This document shows positions 51,333 through 60,220 of a stretch of DNA of 64,000 nt, piece after piece. The notes under the pieces are model-generated. The model worked only from the letters and a program-made list of their open reading frames with translations. It did not search any database and had not been told where the DNA came from. How positions within the stretch are numbered: position 1 is the stretch's first letter; each line of letters begins with the position of its first letter. The translations under genes and the position numbers were made by a program. This stretch comes from Cognatishimia coralii (GTDB lineage Bacteria; Pseudomonadota; Alphaproteobacteria; Rhodobacterales; Rhodobacteraceae). The stretch covers positions 1 to 64,000 of the forward strand of contig NZ_JBBGAZ010000003.1 in the NCBI RefSeq assembly GCF_037478305.1. Direction: 5' to 3'.

Positions 51333-53744
51333 ATGACGCTTCCATCGGCATTCAACGACTGGTTTGCCAGCCGAGGCTGGGCGGCCCATCCACATCAATT
51401 GCAGATGCTGGACCAACGGGATGCCCCCGCCCTTTTGTTGATTGCCCCGACGGGCTGCGGCAAGACCCTGGCTGGGTTCCTGCCCACATTGGTCGATCTG
51501 GCAGATGGGACGCATGAGGGGCTGCATACGCTCTATGTTTCCCCGCTCAAGGCGCTTGCGAGCGATATTCAACGCAATCTCAGCACACCGATTTCAGAGA
51601 TCGGACTGCCCATTCGGGTCGAAGAGCGCACGGGCGACACCTCTGGAATGCGCAAGAAACGCCAGCGGGCTGATCCGCCGCATATTCTGCTGACGACGCC
51701 GGAAAGCCTTGCTCTGCTTACCAGTTACGAGGACGCGCCCCACATTTTCCGGGGCCTCAAGCGGGTTGTCGTCGATGAAATCCATGCTTTGGCAGAAAGC
51801 AAGCGGGGCGACCAACTGATGCTGGCACTGGCGCGCCTGCAAGCGCTGTGCCCCGATATGAAACGTGTTGGCCTTTCGGCGACTGTTGATCGACCAGACG
51901 ACATCGCGAAGCTCTTGGCCAAAAACCCAGACCCTTGCGAGATCCTGACCGCAGACCCTGGCCCTGCCCCTGATATCTCGATGCTGCAGACCGACGAGGC
52001 CCCACCCTGGTCCGGAGGCGGCGCGGCCTACGCGATCCCGGCGGTTCTGAACGAGGTCAAGAAACACAAGACCACGCTGATCTTTCACAATACCCGCGCG
52101 CAGGCCGAAATTTTCTTTCACAACCTGTGGCTGGCCAATGACGAAGCTCTGCCTATCGGCATCCACCATGGCAGCTTGGACCGAGAGCAACGCCTAAAGG
52201 TCGAAGCCGCGATGGTGCGCGGCGAGTTGCGGGCGATTGTTTGCACGGGCAGTTTGGATCTGGGAATCGACTGGGGCGATGTGGGTCTCGTCATTCAGGT
52301 CGGCGCGCCCAAGAACGTCAAACGACTGGTGCAACGTATCGGGCGGGCCAATCACCGCTATAATGCGCCGTCAAAAGCCATACTGGTGCCTGCGAACCGA
52401 TTTGAGGTCATTGAATGCGTGGCAGCTCTTCAGGCGGTGCAGGAAAACGATCTGGATGGGGAAACGCGAGGGGCTGGGCCTCGGGACGTCTTGTGCCAAC
52501 ATATCATGCTGCGTGCGGCGGCGGGGTCGTTTGATGCGGACGCACTCTTCGCCGAAATGACCTCGGCCGGGGCCTTCGCTGATCTGTCCCGAGCTGATTT
52601 CGACCTTTGTCTGACGTTCTGTGCAACCGGTGGCTATGCGCTGCGGGCGTATGATCAGTGGCAACGGTTAAAACAGGCGCCGGACGGAACATGGCATCTG
52701 CGCGATCCACGTTCGGCGGCCAAGATCCGCATGAATGCGGGCACTATTCAAGACAGCGACCTGTTGAAAGTGCGCATGGGCCGGTCCCGCGGCGGCAAGC
52801 CGTTGGGCGAGATCGAAGAAGCCTTTGCCGCCTCACTCACCACCGGCGACACCTTTCTGATCGGTGGGCAGATCGTGCGCTATGAAGGTCTGCGCGAGAT
52901 GACCGTCGAAGTCTCGCGCAATCGCGGTCGCAAACCCAAAGTGGCGGTGTTCTCGGGGTCGAAATTCTCGACCTCAACCCAATTGTCCCAGCGCATTTTG
53001 CGATTGTTTGACAAAGGAGATTGGCCCGAACTACCCCAGCACACGAGCGACTGGCTGCATCTACAAACCAAGATGTCGAGACTGCCACAACCCGGGCGTC
53101 TGTTGGTTGAAAGCTTTCCGAATGATGATCGCCAAAACCTGTGTGTTTACGGATTTGCGGGCCGCAATGCGCAGCAAACACTAGGGCTATTGCTGACGAA
53201 GCGGATGGAAGACCTGGGGCTCGCTCCAATGGGCTTTGTCGCCACCGATTACGCCACCTTGATCTGGGGGTTGGATCACGTGAGCGACCCGCGACCCCTT
53301 CTGGACCCAAAGGAGTTGCGCGACGGCTTGGACGGCTGGCTTGCTGAAAACGCGCTGATGAAACGCACGTTTCGCGGCGTGGCCACCATCGCGGGCCTCA
53401 TTGACCGCAACCTGCCCGGCAAGCGCAAGACCGGCCGGCAAGCAACGTTTTCCAGCGATATCCTCTATGACACTTTGCTGAAGTATGACCCTGATCACGT
53501 GTTGATGCAGATCACCCGAGAAGAAGCCATGCGCGGCCTCGTGGATTTCGCGCGCATCGAAGAGATGCTGGCGCGGATAGAAGGCCGCATCGATCATGTG
53601 GTTTTGGATCGTGTGACACCGCTGGCGGCGCCATTGTTTTTAGAGGTCGGCAAGGTCTCGGTTTCGGGTGCTGCGGAAGAACGGCTTTTGGCAGAGGAAG
53701 AGGCCAGATTGATGGAGGCTTCAGGCCTTGCAAAAATTAACTGA
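51333..53744 (+). CDS. ligase-associated DNA damage response DEXH-box helicase (Lhr)
   Basis: An 803-residue superfamily 2 helicase of the Lhr-like, ligase-associated type. Motif I APTGCGKT is at 38-45, motif II DEIH at 148-151, SATVDRP is motif III, and GSLDLGIDWG and RIGRANH supply motifs V and VI. The long C-terminal part (about 450-800) has the WH and Lhr-specific domains. It is paired with PdeM 42 bp downstream, as in the ligase-associated DNA repair locus, but the ATP-dependent ligase and exonuclease partners are not in the window. Confidence 0.93.
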   Translation: MTLPSAFNDWFASRGWAAHPHQLQMLDQRDAPALLLIAPTGCGKTLAGFLPTLVDLADGTHEGLHTLYVSPLKALASDIQRNLSTPISEIGLPIRVEERTGDTSGMRKKRQRADPPHILLTTPESLALLTSYEDAPHIFRGLKRVVVDEIHALAESKRGDQLMLALARLQALCPDMKRVGLSATVDRPDDIAKLLAKNPDPCEILTADPGPAPDISMLQTDEAPPWSGGGAAYAIPAVLNEVKKHKTTLIFHNTRAQAEIFFHNLWLANDEALPIGIHHGSLDREQRLKVEAAMVRGELRAIVCTGSLDLGIDWGDVGLVIQVGAPKNVKRLVQRIGRANHRYNAPSKAILVPANRFEVIECVAALQAVQENDLDGETRGAGPRDVLCQHIMLRAAAGSFDADALFAEMTSAGAFADLSRADFDLCLTFCATGGYALRAYDQWQRLKQAPDGTWHLRDPRSAAKIRMNAGTIQDSDLLKVRMGRSRGGKPLGEIEEAFAASLTTGDTFLIGGQIVRYEGLREMTVEVSRNRGRKPKVAVFSGSKFSTSTQLSQRILRLFDKGDWPELPQHTSDWLHLQTKMSRLPQPGRLLVESFPNDDRQNLCVYGFAGRNAQQTLGLLLTKRMEDLGLAPMGFVATDYATLIWGLDHVSDPRPLLDPKELRDGLDGWLAENALMKRTFRGVATIAGLIDRNLPGKRKTGRQATFSSDILYDTLLKYDPDHVLMQITREEAMRGLVDFARIEEMLARIEGRIDHVVLDRVTPLAAPLFLEVGKVSVSGAAEERLLAEEEARLMEASGLAKIN

Positions 53745-53786
53745 TCCCTGCTTGCCACTACCCCCGATTTAGGTCACCTATGACTT

Positions 53787-54449
53787 ATGAACGGCTTGGA
53801 ATTTTCTTTGGCAGGCGCACAGCTGACGGCCCTTGGGTCAGGCGCGCTTTGGTGGCAGGAAAAACGCCTGCTTTGTGTTTCCGACCTTCATCTTGGTAAA
53901 TCAGAACGTCTCGCGCGCCTGTCTGGGCAGGTACTGCCGCCCTATGACACGCAAGATACGTTGATCCGCTTGGAACATGATCTGCAACAAACGCAGGCTG
54001 CGATTGTGGTCTGTCTGGGCGACAGTTTTGACGATCTAGAGGTTCTGGACGAGTTGCCGGAGGCCGAGACCAACTGGATCCACCGCCTGCAAGCAGGCCG
54101 CCGTTGGATCTGGATTGAAGGCAACCATGATCCGGGGCCCGTGCAATTGCCGGGCAGCCATTTGGCCGAGCTGCCGTTGCCCCCGCTCACCTTCCGCCAC
54201 ATAGCTCAGCAGGGGAAAAGTGGAGAAATTTCAGGGCACTATCATCCCAAAGTGCGTGTGCAGACCCGCCTTAGATCGATTTCCAGACCCGCGTTCCTGT
54301 TTGATTCCGACCGGATCATCATGCCGTCTTATGGCACCTATACCGGCGGATTGCGCAGCTCTGATGACGCGCTGAAAAGCCTGATGCGCCCTGAGGCGCA
54401 AGCCATCGTCACGGGACAGACACCAAGGATCGTTCCGCTGCCAAAGTGA
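53787..54449 (+). CDS. pdeM: ligase-associated DNA damage response endonuclease PdeM
   Basis: A 220-residue calcineurin-like phosphoesterase of the PdeM type. The metal motifs are SDLHLGKSER (Asp33, His35), GDSFDD (Asp79) and EGNHDPG (Asn113, His114), with GHYHPK (His at about 156-158). This is the family partner of Lhr in the locus described for ligase-associated DNA damage response. It follows lhr by 42 bp. Repair of DNA ends is inferred from the family. Confidence 0.94.
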   Translation: MNGLEFSLAGAQLTALGSGALWWQEKRLLCVSDLHLGKSERLARLSGQVLPPYDTQDTLIRLEHDLQQTQAAIVVCLGDSFDDLEVLDELPEAETNWIHRLQAGRRWIWIEGNHDPGPVQLPGSHLAELPLPPLTFRHIAQQGKSGEISGHYHPKVRVQTRLRSISRPAFLFDSDRIIMPSYGTYTGGLRSSDDALKSLMRPEAQAIVTGQTPRIVPLPK

Positions 54450-54518
54450 CGCGACGCTCTCGTTGTGACCTCTGATCAGATCGGCATGCTCTAAGGGATT
54501 ACGAACAGCAGGTGTCCT

Positions 54519-54953
54519 ATGTCCCTTGATCCAATTGTCGAAGAGAAAATCCGTGCAGCCTTTTATGCACAGGCCTTTATGAAGACGATTGGCGCGGAAA
54601 TTCATGGGGTCGAATTGGGCCGTGCCGAAATCACCGCGCCGCTGGGCGAGGCGTTTTTACAGCACAATGGCGTTGGTCATGCGGGCCTGACCTTTGCGCT
54701 GGGGGACACAGCAGCGGGCTTTGCCGCTGCTACGACCATGACTTTGGAGGGCAACGTGTTAACGACCGAGATGAAGATCAACCTGCTTGCCCCCGCCGCA
54801 GGCCAAAGGCTTCGTGCGGTTGGGCGTGTGATCAAGCCCGGCAAGCGGCTGATCGTCACGCAGGCCGATGTCTACAGCGAGAGTGACGGGAAAGCCCCGA
54901 TCCACGTCGCGATTTTAATGGGAACAATGGTGGCGGCCCATCCAAAGACCTAG
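54519..54953 (+). CDS. PaaI-type hot-dog thioesterase
   Basis: A 144-residue hot-dog-fold acyl-CoA thioesterase. The family pattern NGVGHAGLTFALGDTAAGFAA (long helix with an acidic residue) is followed by TTEMKINLLAPAAG and IKPGKRLIVTQADVYSE, as in the PaaI group. The active-site Asp/Glu is in ALGDTAAG. The acyl-CoA substrate is unknown. It is 69 bp after pdeM and ends before a terminator hairpin. Confidence 0.88.
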   Translation: MSLDPIVEEKIRAAFYAQAFMKTIGAEIHGVELGRAEITAPLGEAFLQHNGVGHAGLTFALGDTAAGFAAATTMTLEGNVLTTEMKINLLAPAAGQRLRAVGRVIKPGKRLIVTQADVYSESDGKAPIHVAILMGTMVAAHPKT

Positions 54954-54962
54954 GCCGCCTGC

Positions 54963-54997
54963 GCGGATCCTTTGAAAGGATCCGACGTCTTTTTTCT
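54963..54997. terminator. terminator between the thioesterase gene and folD
   Basis: CGGATCC (54964-54970) and GGATCCG (54978-54984) form a 7-bp stem around TTTGAAA, followed by ACGTCTTTTTTC on the plus strand. The TCTTTC/GAAAGA sequences next to it extend the secondary structure. It likely terminates the thioesterase transcript and perhaps folD from the other side. Confidence 0.78.
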
Positions 54998-55011
54998 TTC
55001 AAAGAAAAAGC

Positions 55012-55902
55012 TTAAGCGGTGAGCCCTTCGGGCTCGGCCAGGCCGTTTGCGCGGCAGCAAGCCGTGACCGTGTTCGCCAAGAGGCAGGCAATGGTCATTG
55101 GACCCACGCCACCCGGCACTGGGGTGATCGCCCCTGCACGCTCGACTGCGGATGCGTAATCCACGTCGCCCACAAGCTTGTTTTTACCGTCACGCTCGAT
55201 GCGGTTGATGCCCACATCAATCACGGTCGCGCCTTCTTTGATCCAGTCACCGGGGACCATTTCAGGACGGCCCACAGCGGCCACAACGATATCCGCACGA
55301 CGTACCACGTCTGGCAGGTCTTTGGTGCGGCTATGTGCGATGGTCACTGTGCAACTATCGCCCAGCAAAAGCTGCGCCATTGGTTTGCCAACGATGTTGG
55401 AGCGGCCAATCACAACCGCATCCATACCAGACAGAGACCCATGGTGATCGCGCAGCATCATCAAACAACCGAGCGGAGTACAAGGTACCATAGATTTCTG
55501 ACCAGTCCCCAGCAGACCAACGTTGGAAATATGGAACCCATCCACATCTTTGGCCGGATCAATGGAGTTGATGATCAGATCTTCGTTCAGGTGCCCCGGC
55601 AATGGCAACTGCACCAGAATGCCATGCACATTCGGATCATTGTTCAACTGGTTCACAACGGCCAGCAGATCCTCTTCAGAAGTATCCGCGTCCAGCTTGT
55701 GCTCATAGGAATTCATGCCCGCCTCAACGGTCTGCTTGCCCTTAGAGCGCACATAGACCTGGCTTGCTGGGTCTTCACCGACCAGAACCACAGCCAAGCC
55801 CGGCGTGATGCCGTTTTCTTCTTTCAGCCGCGCCACATGGCCTGCCACTTTTTCACGCACGGTTGCGGCAAAGGCTTTGCCGTCGATAATCTGAGCTGCC
55901 AT
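55012..55902 (-). CDS. folD: bifunctional methylenetetrahydrofolate dehydrogenase/cyclohydrolase
   Basis: Interconverts 5,10-methylene-, methenyl- and 10-formyl-tetrahydrofolate, the one-carbon pool. It is 296 residues. The folate region has YVRSKGKQTVEAGMNS, with the catalytic Lys; VQLPLPGHLNE follows, and the NADP site is VVIGRSNIVGKPMAQLL. It ends with VPGGVGPMTIACLLANTV. The chorismate mutase and fhs lie upstream on the same strand, so folD is the last gene of the cluster. Confidence 0.97.
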   Translation of the reverse strand: MAAQIIDGKAFAATVREKVAGHVARLKEENGITPGLAVVLVGEDPASQVYVRSKGKQTVEAGMNSYEHKLDADTSEEDLLAVVNQLNNDPNVHGILVQLPLPGHLNEDLIINSIDPAKDVDGFHISNVGLLGTGQKSMVPCTPLGCLMMLRDHHGSLSGMDAVVIGRSNIVGKPMAQLLLGDSCTVTIAHSRTKDLPDVVRRADIVVAAVGRPEMVPGDWIKEGATVIDVGINRIERDGKNKLVGDVDYASAVERAGAITPVPGGVGPMTIACLLANTVTACCRANGLAEPEGLTA

Positions 55903-55929
55903 CTTGTCAGTCCCCCACAGTCTAAGAGG

Positions 55930-56244
55930 CTAGGCCTCTGCGTTCTCTTTGATCACCTGCGCCTCGCGCGCAATGGACCAATCTATCAGCCGTCGCCACA
56001 AATCCTCGGTCAGTTGGGGGTCTAGTCCCGCAGTTGCCGAGGTTGCTTTGACCTTGCTAACCACCTCTTCCACACGTTCGGGAATGCGGGCGGGCCAGCC
56101 GTTTATCTGTTTGAGCTCGATTGCGCGGTCGATCATGCCCGCACGCGCCACCAAAAGCTCGACCAAGTGACGATCCAGACCATCGATGGCCTCCCGCAAT
56201 TCCTGCATGTTCTGACAGTCTTGAGGGGATTTCAGCGTCGTCAT
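55930..56244 (-). CDS. chorismate mutase (AroQ class)
   Basis: A 104-residue all-helical chorismate mutase that makes prephenate for phenylalanine and tyrosine. The AroQ active-site arginines and lysine are visible with the right spacing: Arg17 (ELREAID), Arg34, Lys45 and Arg57. No pheA/prephenate dehydratase or tyrA domain is fused. It sits between fhs and folD with 27 bp to folD, which is unusual company for a shikimate-branch enzyme. Overall length is normal for a stand-alone AroQ mutase. Confidence 0.9.
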   Translation of the reverse strand: MTTLKSPQDCQNMQELREAIDGLDRHLVELLVARAGMIDRAIELKQINGWPARIPERVEEVVSKVKATSATAGLDPQLTEDLWRRLIDWSIAREAQVIKENAEA

Positions 56245-56298
56245 TGGGAGTCTCCTGCGGCCACTCTTTATGTGGCCGCAGAGAGCGCATTTTTCAAC

Positions 56299-57975
56299 TT
56301 AGAACAAGCCCTCGATTTCACCATCTGCATTGAGGCAAATCGTCTCGGCCGCCGGTTTGCGTGGCAGGCCTGGCATGGTCATGATCTCACCGCAGACAAC
56401 GACGATGAAACCGGCACCGGCAGAAAGGCGAACCTCACGCACTGGCACAGAGTGACCCACAGGCGCGCCGCGCAGATTCGGGTCGGTCGAGAAGCTGTAC
56501 TGTGTCTTCGCCATACAGACCGGCAGGTTGCCATAGCCGGCCTCTTCCCACTCGCGCAGCTGGTTGCGGATCTTTGCGTCGGCCAGAACTTCGTCCGCAC
56601 GGTAGATGCGCTTCGCGATGGTCTCGATTTTCTCAAACAGAGGCATGTCGTCGCGATAGAGCGGTGCAAATTGGCTGACGCCGGAGTCTGCGATCTCTGC
56701 CACACGGGTCGCAAGTTCCTTGGTGCCTTCAGAACCATGCGCCCAGTGCTGACACAGGATCGCTTCAGACCCTTGGCCTTCAACGTATTCCTTCACAGCC
56801 GCAACTTCGGCGTCGGTGTCGGTGACAAAGTGGTTGATCGCGACGACCACAGGCACGCCGAAGGATTTGACGTTGCCGATGTGACGGCCAAGGTTCGCGC
56901 AGCCGTCTTGAACCGCTGCGACGTTCTCTTCGCCGAGATCCGCCTTTGCCACGCCGCCGTTCATTTTCATCGCGCGCACAGTCGCCACCAGCACCACACA
57001 ATCCGGTGCAAGGCCTGCTTTGCGGCATTTGATGTTCATGAACTTCTCGGCACCAAGGTCCGCGCCAAAGCCCGCCTCGGTCACAACGTAATCCGCCACT
57101 TTCAGCGCGGTTTTGGTGGCGATAACAGAGTTACAGCCGTGCGCGATATTCGCGAATGGGCCGCCGTGGACGAAGGCCGGGTTGTTTTCCAGCGTCTGCA
57201 CGAGGTTTGGCTGCATTGCATCTTTCAGCAGAACAGTCATCGCGCCGGAGGCTTTGATGTCACGGCAATAAACCGGCGTCTTGTCGCGGCGGTAGGCCAC
57301 GATGATGTCGCCCAGACGCTTCTCCAGATCCGCAAGGTCGGTTGCCAGGCAGAGGATCGCCATAACCTCAGAGGCCACGGTGATGTCAAAACCGGTCTCG
57401 CGTGGGAAGCCGTTGGACACGCCACCCAGAGACGCTGTGATCTGACGCAGCGCGCGGTCGTTCATGTCGACCACACGACGCCATGCCACACGGCGGGTGT
57501 CGATCTCTTGCTCGTTGCCCCAATAGATGTGGTTGTCGATCATCGCCGACAGCAAAGAGTGCGCCGAGGTGATTGCGTGGAAGTCGCCGGTGAAGTGGAG
57601 GTTCATTTCCTCCATTGGCACAACCTGCGCGTAACCGCCGCCTGCCGCGCCGCCCTTCATGCCGAAGTTCGGGCCCAAAGACGCTTCGCGGATACAGATC
57701 ATCGCGTTTTTGCCGATGGCGTTCAGACCGTCGCCCAGACCCACGGTGGTGGTGGTCTTGCCTTCGCCCGCTGGGGTCGGGTTGATCGCGGTTACGAGGA
57801 TCAGCTTGCCGTCCTCTTTGCCCTGAACCGAGTTGATGAACTCTTGGCTGACCTTGGCTTTGTCGTGGCCATAGGGCAGCAGGTCATTTGGTTCCATGCC
57901 CAGCTTGGCGCCGATCTCCATGATCGGTTTCTTGTTCGCTTCGCGTGCGATTTCGATGTCTGATTTATATCCCAT
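56299..57975 (-). CDS. fhs: formate--tetrahydrofolate ligase
   Basis: Joins formate to tetrahydrofolate with ATP to make 10-formyl-THF. It is 558 residues, the normal length for a monofunctional enzyme. The ATP loop NPTPAGEGKTTTTVGLG begins near 65, and LRGAPVGHSVPVREVRLSAGAGF carries the folate-side block. With FolD this makes a two-gene one-carbon entry path, and in roseobacters it is used in growth on methylated compounds, a general-knowledge inference. Confidence 0.97.
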   Translation of the reverse strand: MGYKSDIEIAREANKKPIMEIGAKLGMEPNDLLPYGHDKAKVSQEFINSVQGKEDGKLILVTAINPTPAGEGKTTTTVGLGDGLNAIGKNAMICIREASLGPNFGMKGGAAGGGYAQVVPMEEMNLHFTGDFHAITSAHSLLSAMIDNHIYWGNEQEIDTRRVAWRRVVDMNDRALRQITASLGGVSNGFPRETGFDITVASEVMAILCLATDLADLEKRLGDIIVAYRRDKTPVYCRDIKASGAMTVLLKDAMQPNLVQTLENNPAFVHGGPFANIAHGCNSVIATKTALKVADYVVTEAGFGADLGAEKFMNIKCRKAGLAPDCVVLVATVRAMKMNGGVAKADLGEENVAAVQDGCANLGRHIGNVKSFGVPVVVAINHFVTDTDAEVAAVKEYVEGQGSEAILCQHWAHGSEGTKELATRVAEIADSGVSQFAPLYRDDMPLFEKIETIAKRIYRADEVLADAKIRNQLREWEEAGYGNLPVCMAKTQYSFSTDPNLRGAPVGHSVPVREVRLSAGAGFIVVVCGEIMTMPGLPRKPAAETICLNADGEIEGLF

Positions 57976-58169
57976 GGCGGTCTTTCCAGTCGCTAAAGGT
58001 GGTGTTTGACTCGATTAATAGCGACAGAATGCCTCGGTACACGGAGCATTTCCGACACAAACAAGCATTCTTGCGTCTTGCGCGATAGATGGGGTTTCGT
58101 TTGGGAAACGGAAATCTCATTTCGCGTCCTATGCCAAACAAGCGGTCTGGATCACCATGCTTTCGCAAA

Positions 58170-58202
58170 CAAAAAACCGGAGCTCATGCGAGCACCGGTT
58201 TA
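58170..58202 (-). terminator. terminator after ftsH
   Basis: On the minus strand AACCGGTGCTC pairs with GAGCTCCGGTT with one mismatch around a short loop (58200-58175), followed by TTTTTG. It lies about 25 bp after the ftsH stop. Confidence 0.82.
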
Positions 58203-58224
58203 TTTGTTTTGCTTGTCGAGCGCG

Positions 58225-60141
58225 TTAGGCGGTCGGCTCAGGCTCCATCCCGCCATCCGGCTTATTGCGCGGCTTGGTTTTCGGGATCGCCGTCACTGAT
58301 GGCTTGTCCTCAGCACTGGGTGCTGAGCCTTCGTCATCATCGGACGCTTGCGGAGGCTCGCCGTTCATGACGCGCTGAATTTCTTCGCCCGTCAGGGTTT
58401 CGTATTCCAACAGGCCTTGCGCCAGACGTTCCCACTCATCCTTGTATTTGGTCAGAATTTCGTAGGCGCGGTCATAGCCGCCTTGGATAAAGGCGCGGAC
58501 CTCTTCTTCGATCAGCTCTTTGGTATTGGCCGACACAGAGAAACCGCCGGTATTGCCGGAATAGCCCTCATGTGCCTCGGCATAGTCGATGTTGCCGACC
58601 TTATCGGACATGCCCCAACGCAGAACCATCGCGCGCGCCAATTGGCTGGCTTGCATGATATCGCCCGCAGGCCCGTTGGACACATTGTCCTCACCGTATT
58701 TGATGATCTCAGCAGCCTTACCCGCCATGGTCATGGCCAGCTTCTGCTTACATTCCTCTTTGTGGTAGTTCAGACGGTCCATTTCAGGCAGGGACACGAC
58801 CATGCCCAAAGCGCCACCGCGCGGGATGATCGTCGCCTTATAGACAGGATCACATTCCGGCAGCTTCAGGCCGACAACAGCGTGGCCCGCTTCGTGATAG
58901 GCGGTCTTTTCTTTCTGATCCTGCGTCAGAACCATCGAGCGGCGCTCGGCCCCCATCATCACCTTATCTTTGGCGGATTCAAAATCCTCCATTGTGACGA
59001 AGCGGCGTCCTACACGGGCAGCCATCAGCGCGGCCTCATTCACAAGGTTCGCGAGATCCGCACCTGAGAAACCGGGCGTACCGCGCGCAATGATGCGCAG
59101 GTCGACGTCTGGGCCCAGAGGCGTCTTGCGCGCATGCACGCCAAGGATCTTTTCACGGCCTTTGATGTCAGGATTGCCAACGGTGACGTTCCGGTCAAAA
59201 CGGCCCGGGCGCAGCAGCGCTGGGTCCAGCACGTCTTTCCGGTTGGTCGCGGCCAGAATGATCACGCCTTCGTTGGCTTCAAAACCGTCCATCTCGACAA
59301 GCAGCTGGTTGAGCGTCTGTTCACGCTCGTCATTGCCGCCGCCATAGCCTGCGCCACGATGGCGACCCACGGCGTCGATCTCGTCGATGAACACGATACA
59401 AGGCGCGTTTTTCTTGGCTTGCTCGAACATGTCACGGACACGAGAGGCACCCACACCCACGAACATCTCAACAAAGTCAGAACCAGAGATTGTGAAGAAC
59501 GGCACACCCGCCTCACCCGCAATCGCGCGCGCCAGCAGGGTTTTACCAGTGCCCGGAGGCCCTACGAGCAACGCGCCCTTAGGGATCTTGCCGCCGAGGC
59601 GGGAGAATTTCTGAGGGTTGCGCAGGAACTCAACAATCTCTTCGAGCTCTTCTTTCGCTTCATCGATGCCCGCGACATCATCAAAGGTCACGCGGCCATG
59701 CTTTTCGGTCAGCATCTTGGCTTTGGATTTGCCAAAGCCCATCGCGCCGCCTTTGCCACCGCCCTGCATGCGGTTCATGAAATAGATCCAAACACCGATC
59801 AGCAGAAGGAAAGGCAGCAGGCTAAGGATAAAGGCCTGGAAGCCCGATTGCTCTTGCGCCTCGGCTTTCACAGGCACGTCCTGGGCCAGCAAAAGCTCGG
59901 TCACGCGGGCGTCTTCGGGCGCGATGGTGACATAATCCGTGCCGTCTGCTGTGCGATACACAACCTTTTCGCCATCCAAGGTGACGCTGGTGACAGTCCC
60001 CTCCTCGACGGAGGCGACAAAGTCGGAATAGCCAATTTCACGGCTTTGCAGGGTGCTGCTGTTGCCACTTAGCAGATTGAAGAGCGCGAGGATCAGCAGG
60101 AAGAGCACAACCCAGAAAGCGATATTACGTGCGTTGCCCAA
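58225..60141 (-). CDS. ftsH: ATP-dependent zinc metalloprotease FtsH
   Basis: A 638-residue inner-membrane AAA+ protease that removes damaged membrane proteins and regulatory proteins. Two N-terminal membrane segments lie at about 7-24 and 101-123. Walker A GPPGTGKT is at 194-201, the Walker B FIDEIDAVGR at 251-260, the second region of homology follows, and the zinc site HEAGH is at 416-420. The start is a TTG with AGGAG seven bases upstream, which usually lowers expression. A Pro/Ser/Asp-rich C-terminal tail ends MEPEPTA. Confidence 0.97.
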   Translation of the reverse strand: MGNARNIAFWVVLFLLILALFNLLSGNSSTLQSREIGYSDFVASVEEGTVTSVTLDGEKVVYRTADGTDYVTIAPEDARVTELLLAQDVPVKAEAQEQSGFQAFILSLLPFLLLIGVWIYFMNRMQGGGKGGAMGFGKSKAKMLTEKHGRVTFDDVAGIDEAKEELEEIVEFLRNPQKFSRLGGKIPKGALLVGPPGTGKTLLARAIAGEAGVPFFTISGSDFVEMFVGVGASRVRDMFEQAKKNAPCIVFIDEIDAVGRHRGAGYGGGNDEREQTLNQLLVEMDGFEANEGVIILAATNRKDVLDPALLRPGRFDRNVTVGNPDIKGREKILGVHARKTPLGPDVDLRIIARGTPGFSGADLANLVNEAALMAARVGRRFVTMEDFESAKDKVMMGAERRSMVLTQDQKEKTAYHEAGHAVVGLKLPECDPVYKATIIPRGGALGMVVSLPEMDRLNYHKEECKQKLAMTMAGKAAEIIKYGEDNVSNGPAGDIMQASQLARAMVLRWGMSDKVGNIDYAEAHEGYSGNTGGFSVSANTKELIEEEVRAFIQGGYDRAYEILTKYKDEWERLAQGLLEYETLTGEEIQRVMNGEPPQASDDDEGSAPSAEDKPSVTAIPKTKPRNKPDGGMEPEPTA

Positions 60142-60220
60142 GGCAATTCTCCTAAAATTCGGTTGGAGCCGTGTCTATCACAGCCTCCATGGGTGATAAA
60201 TAGACATCACGCCGCAAGGT

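Noticed and set aside
56167..57963. 598-codon open frame on the plus strand
   Set aside because: It is the antisense shadow of fhs, with no recognisable domain.
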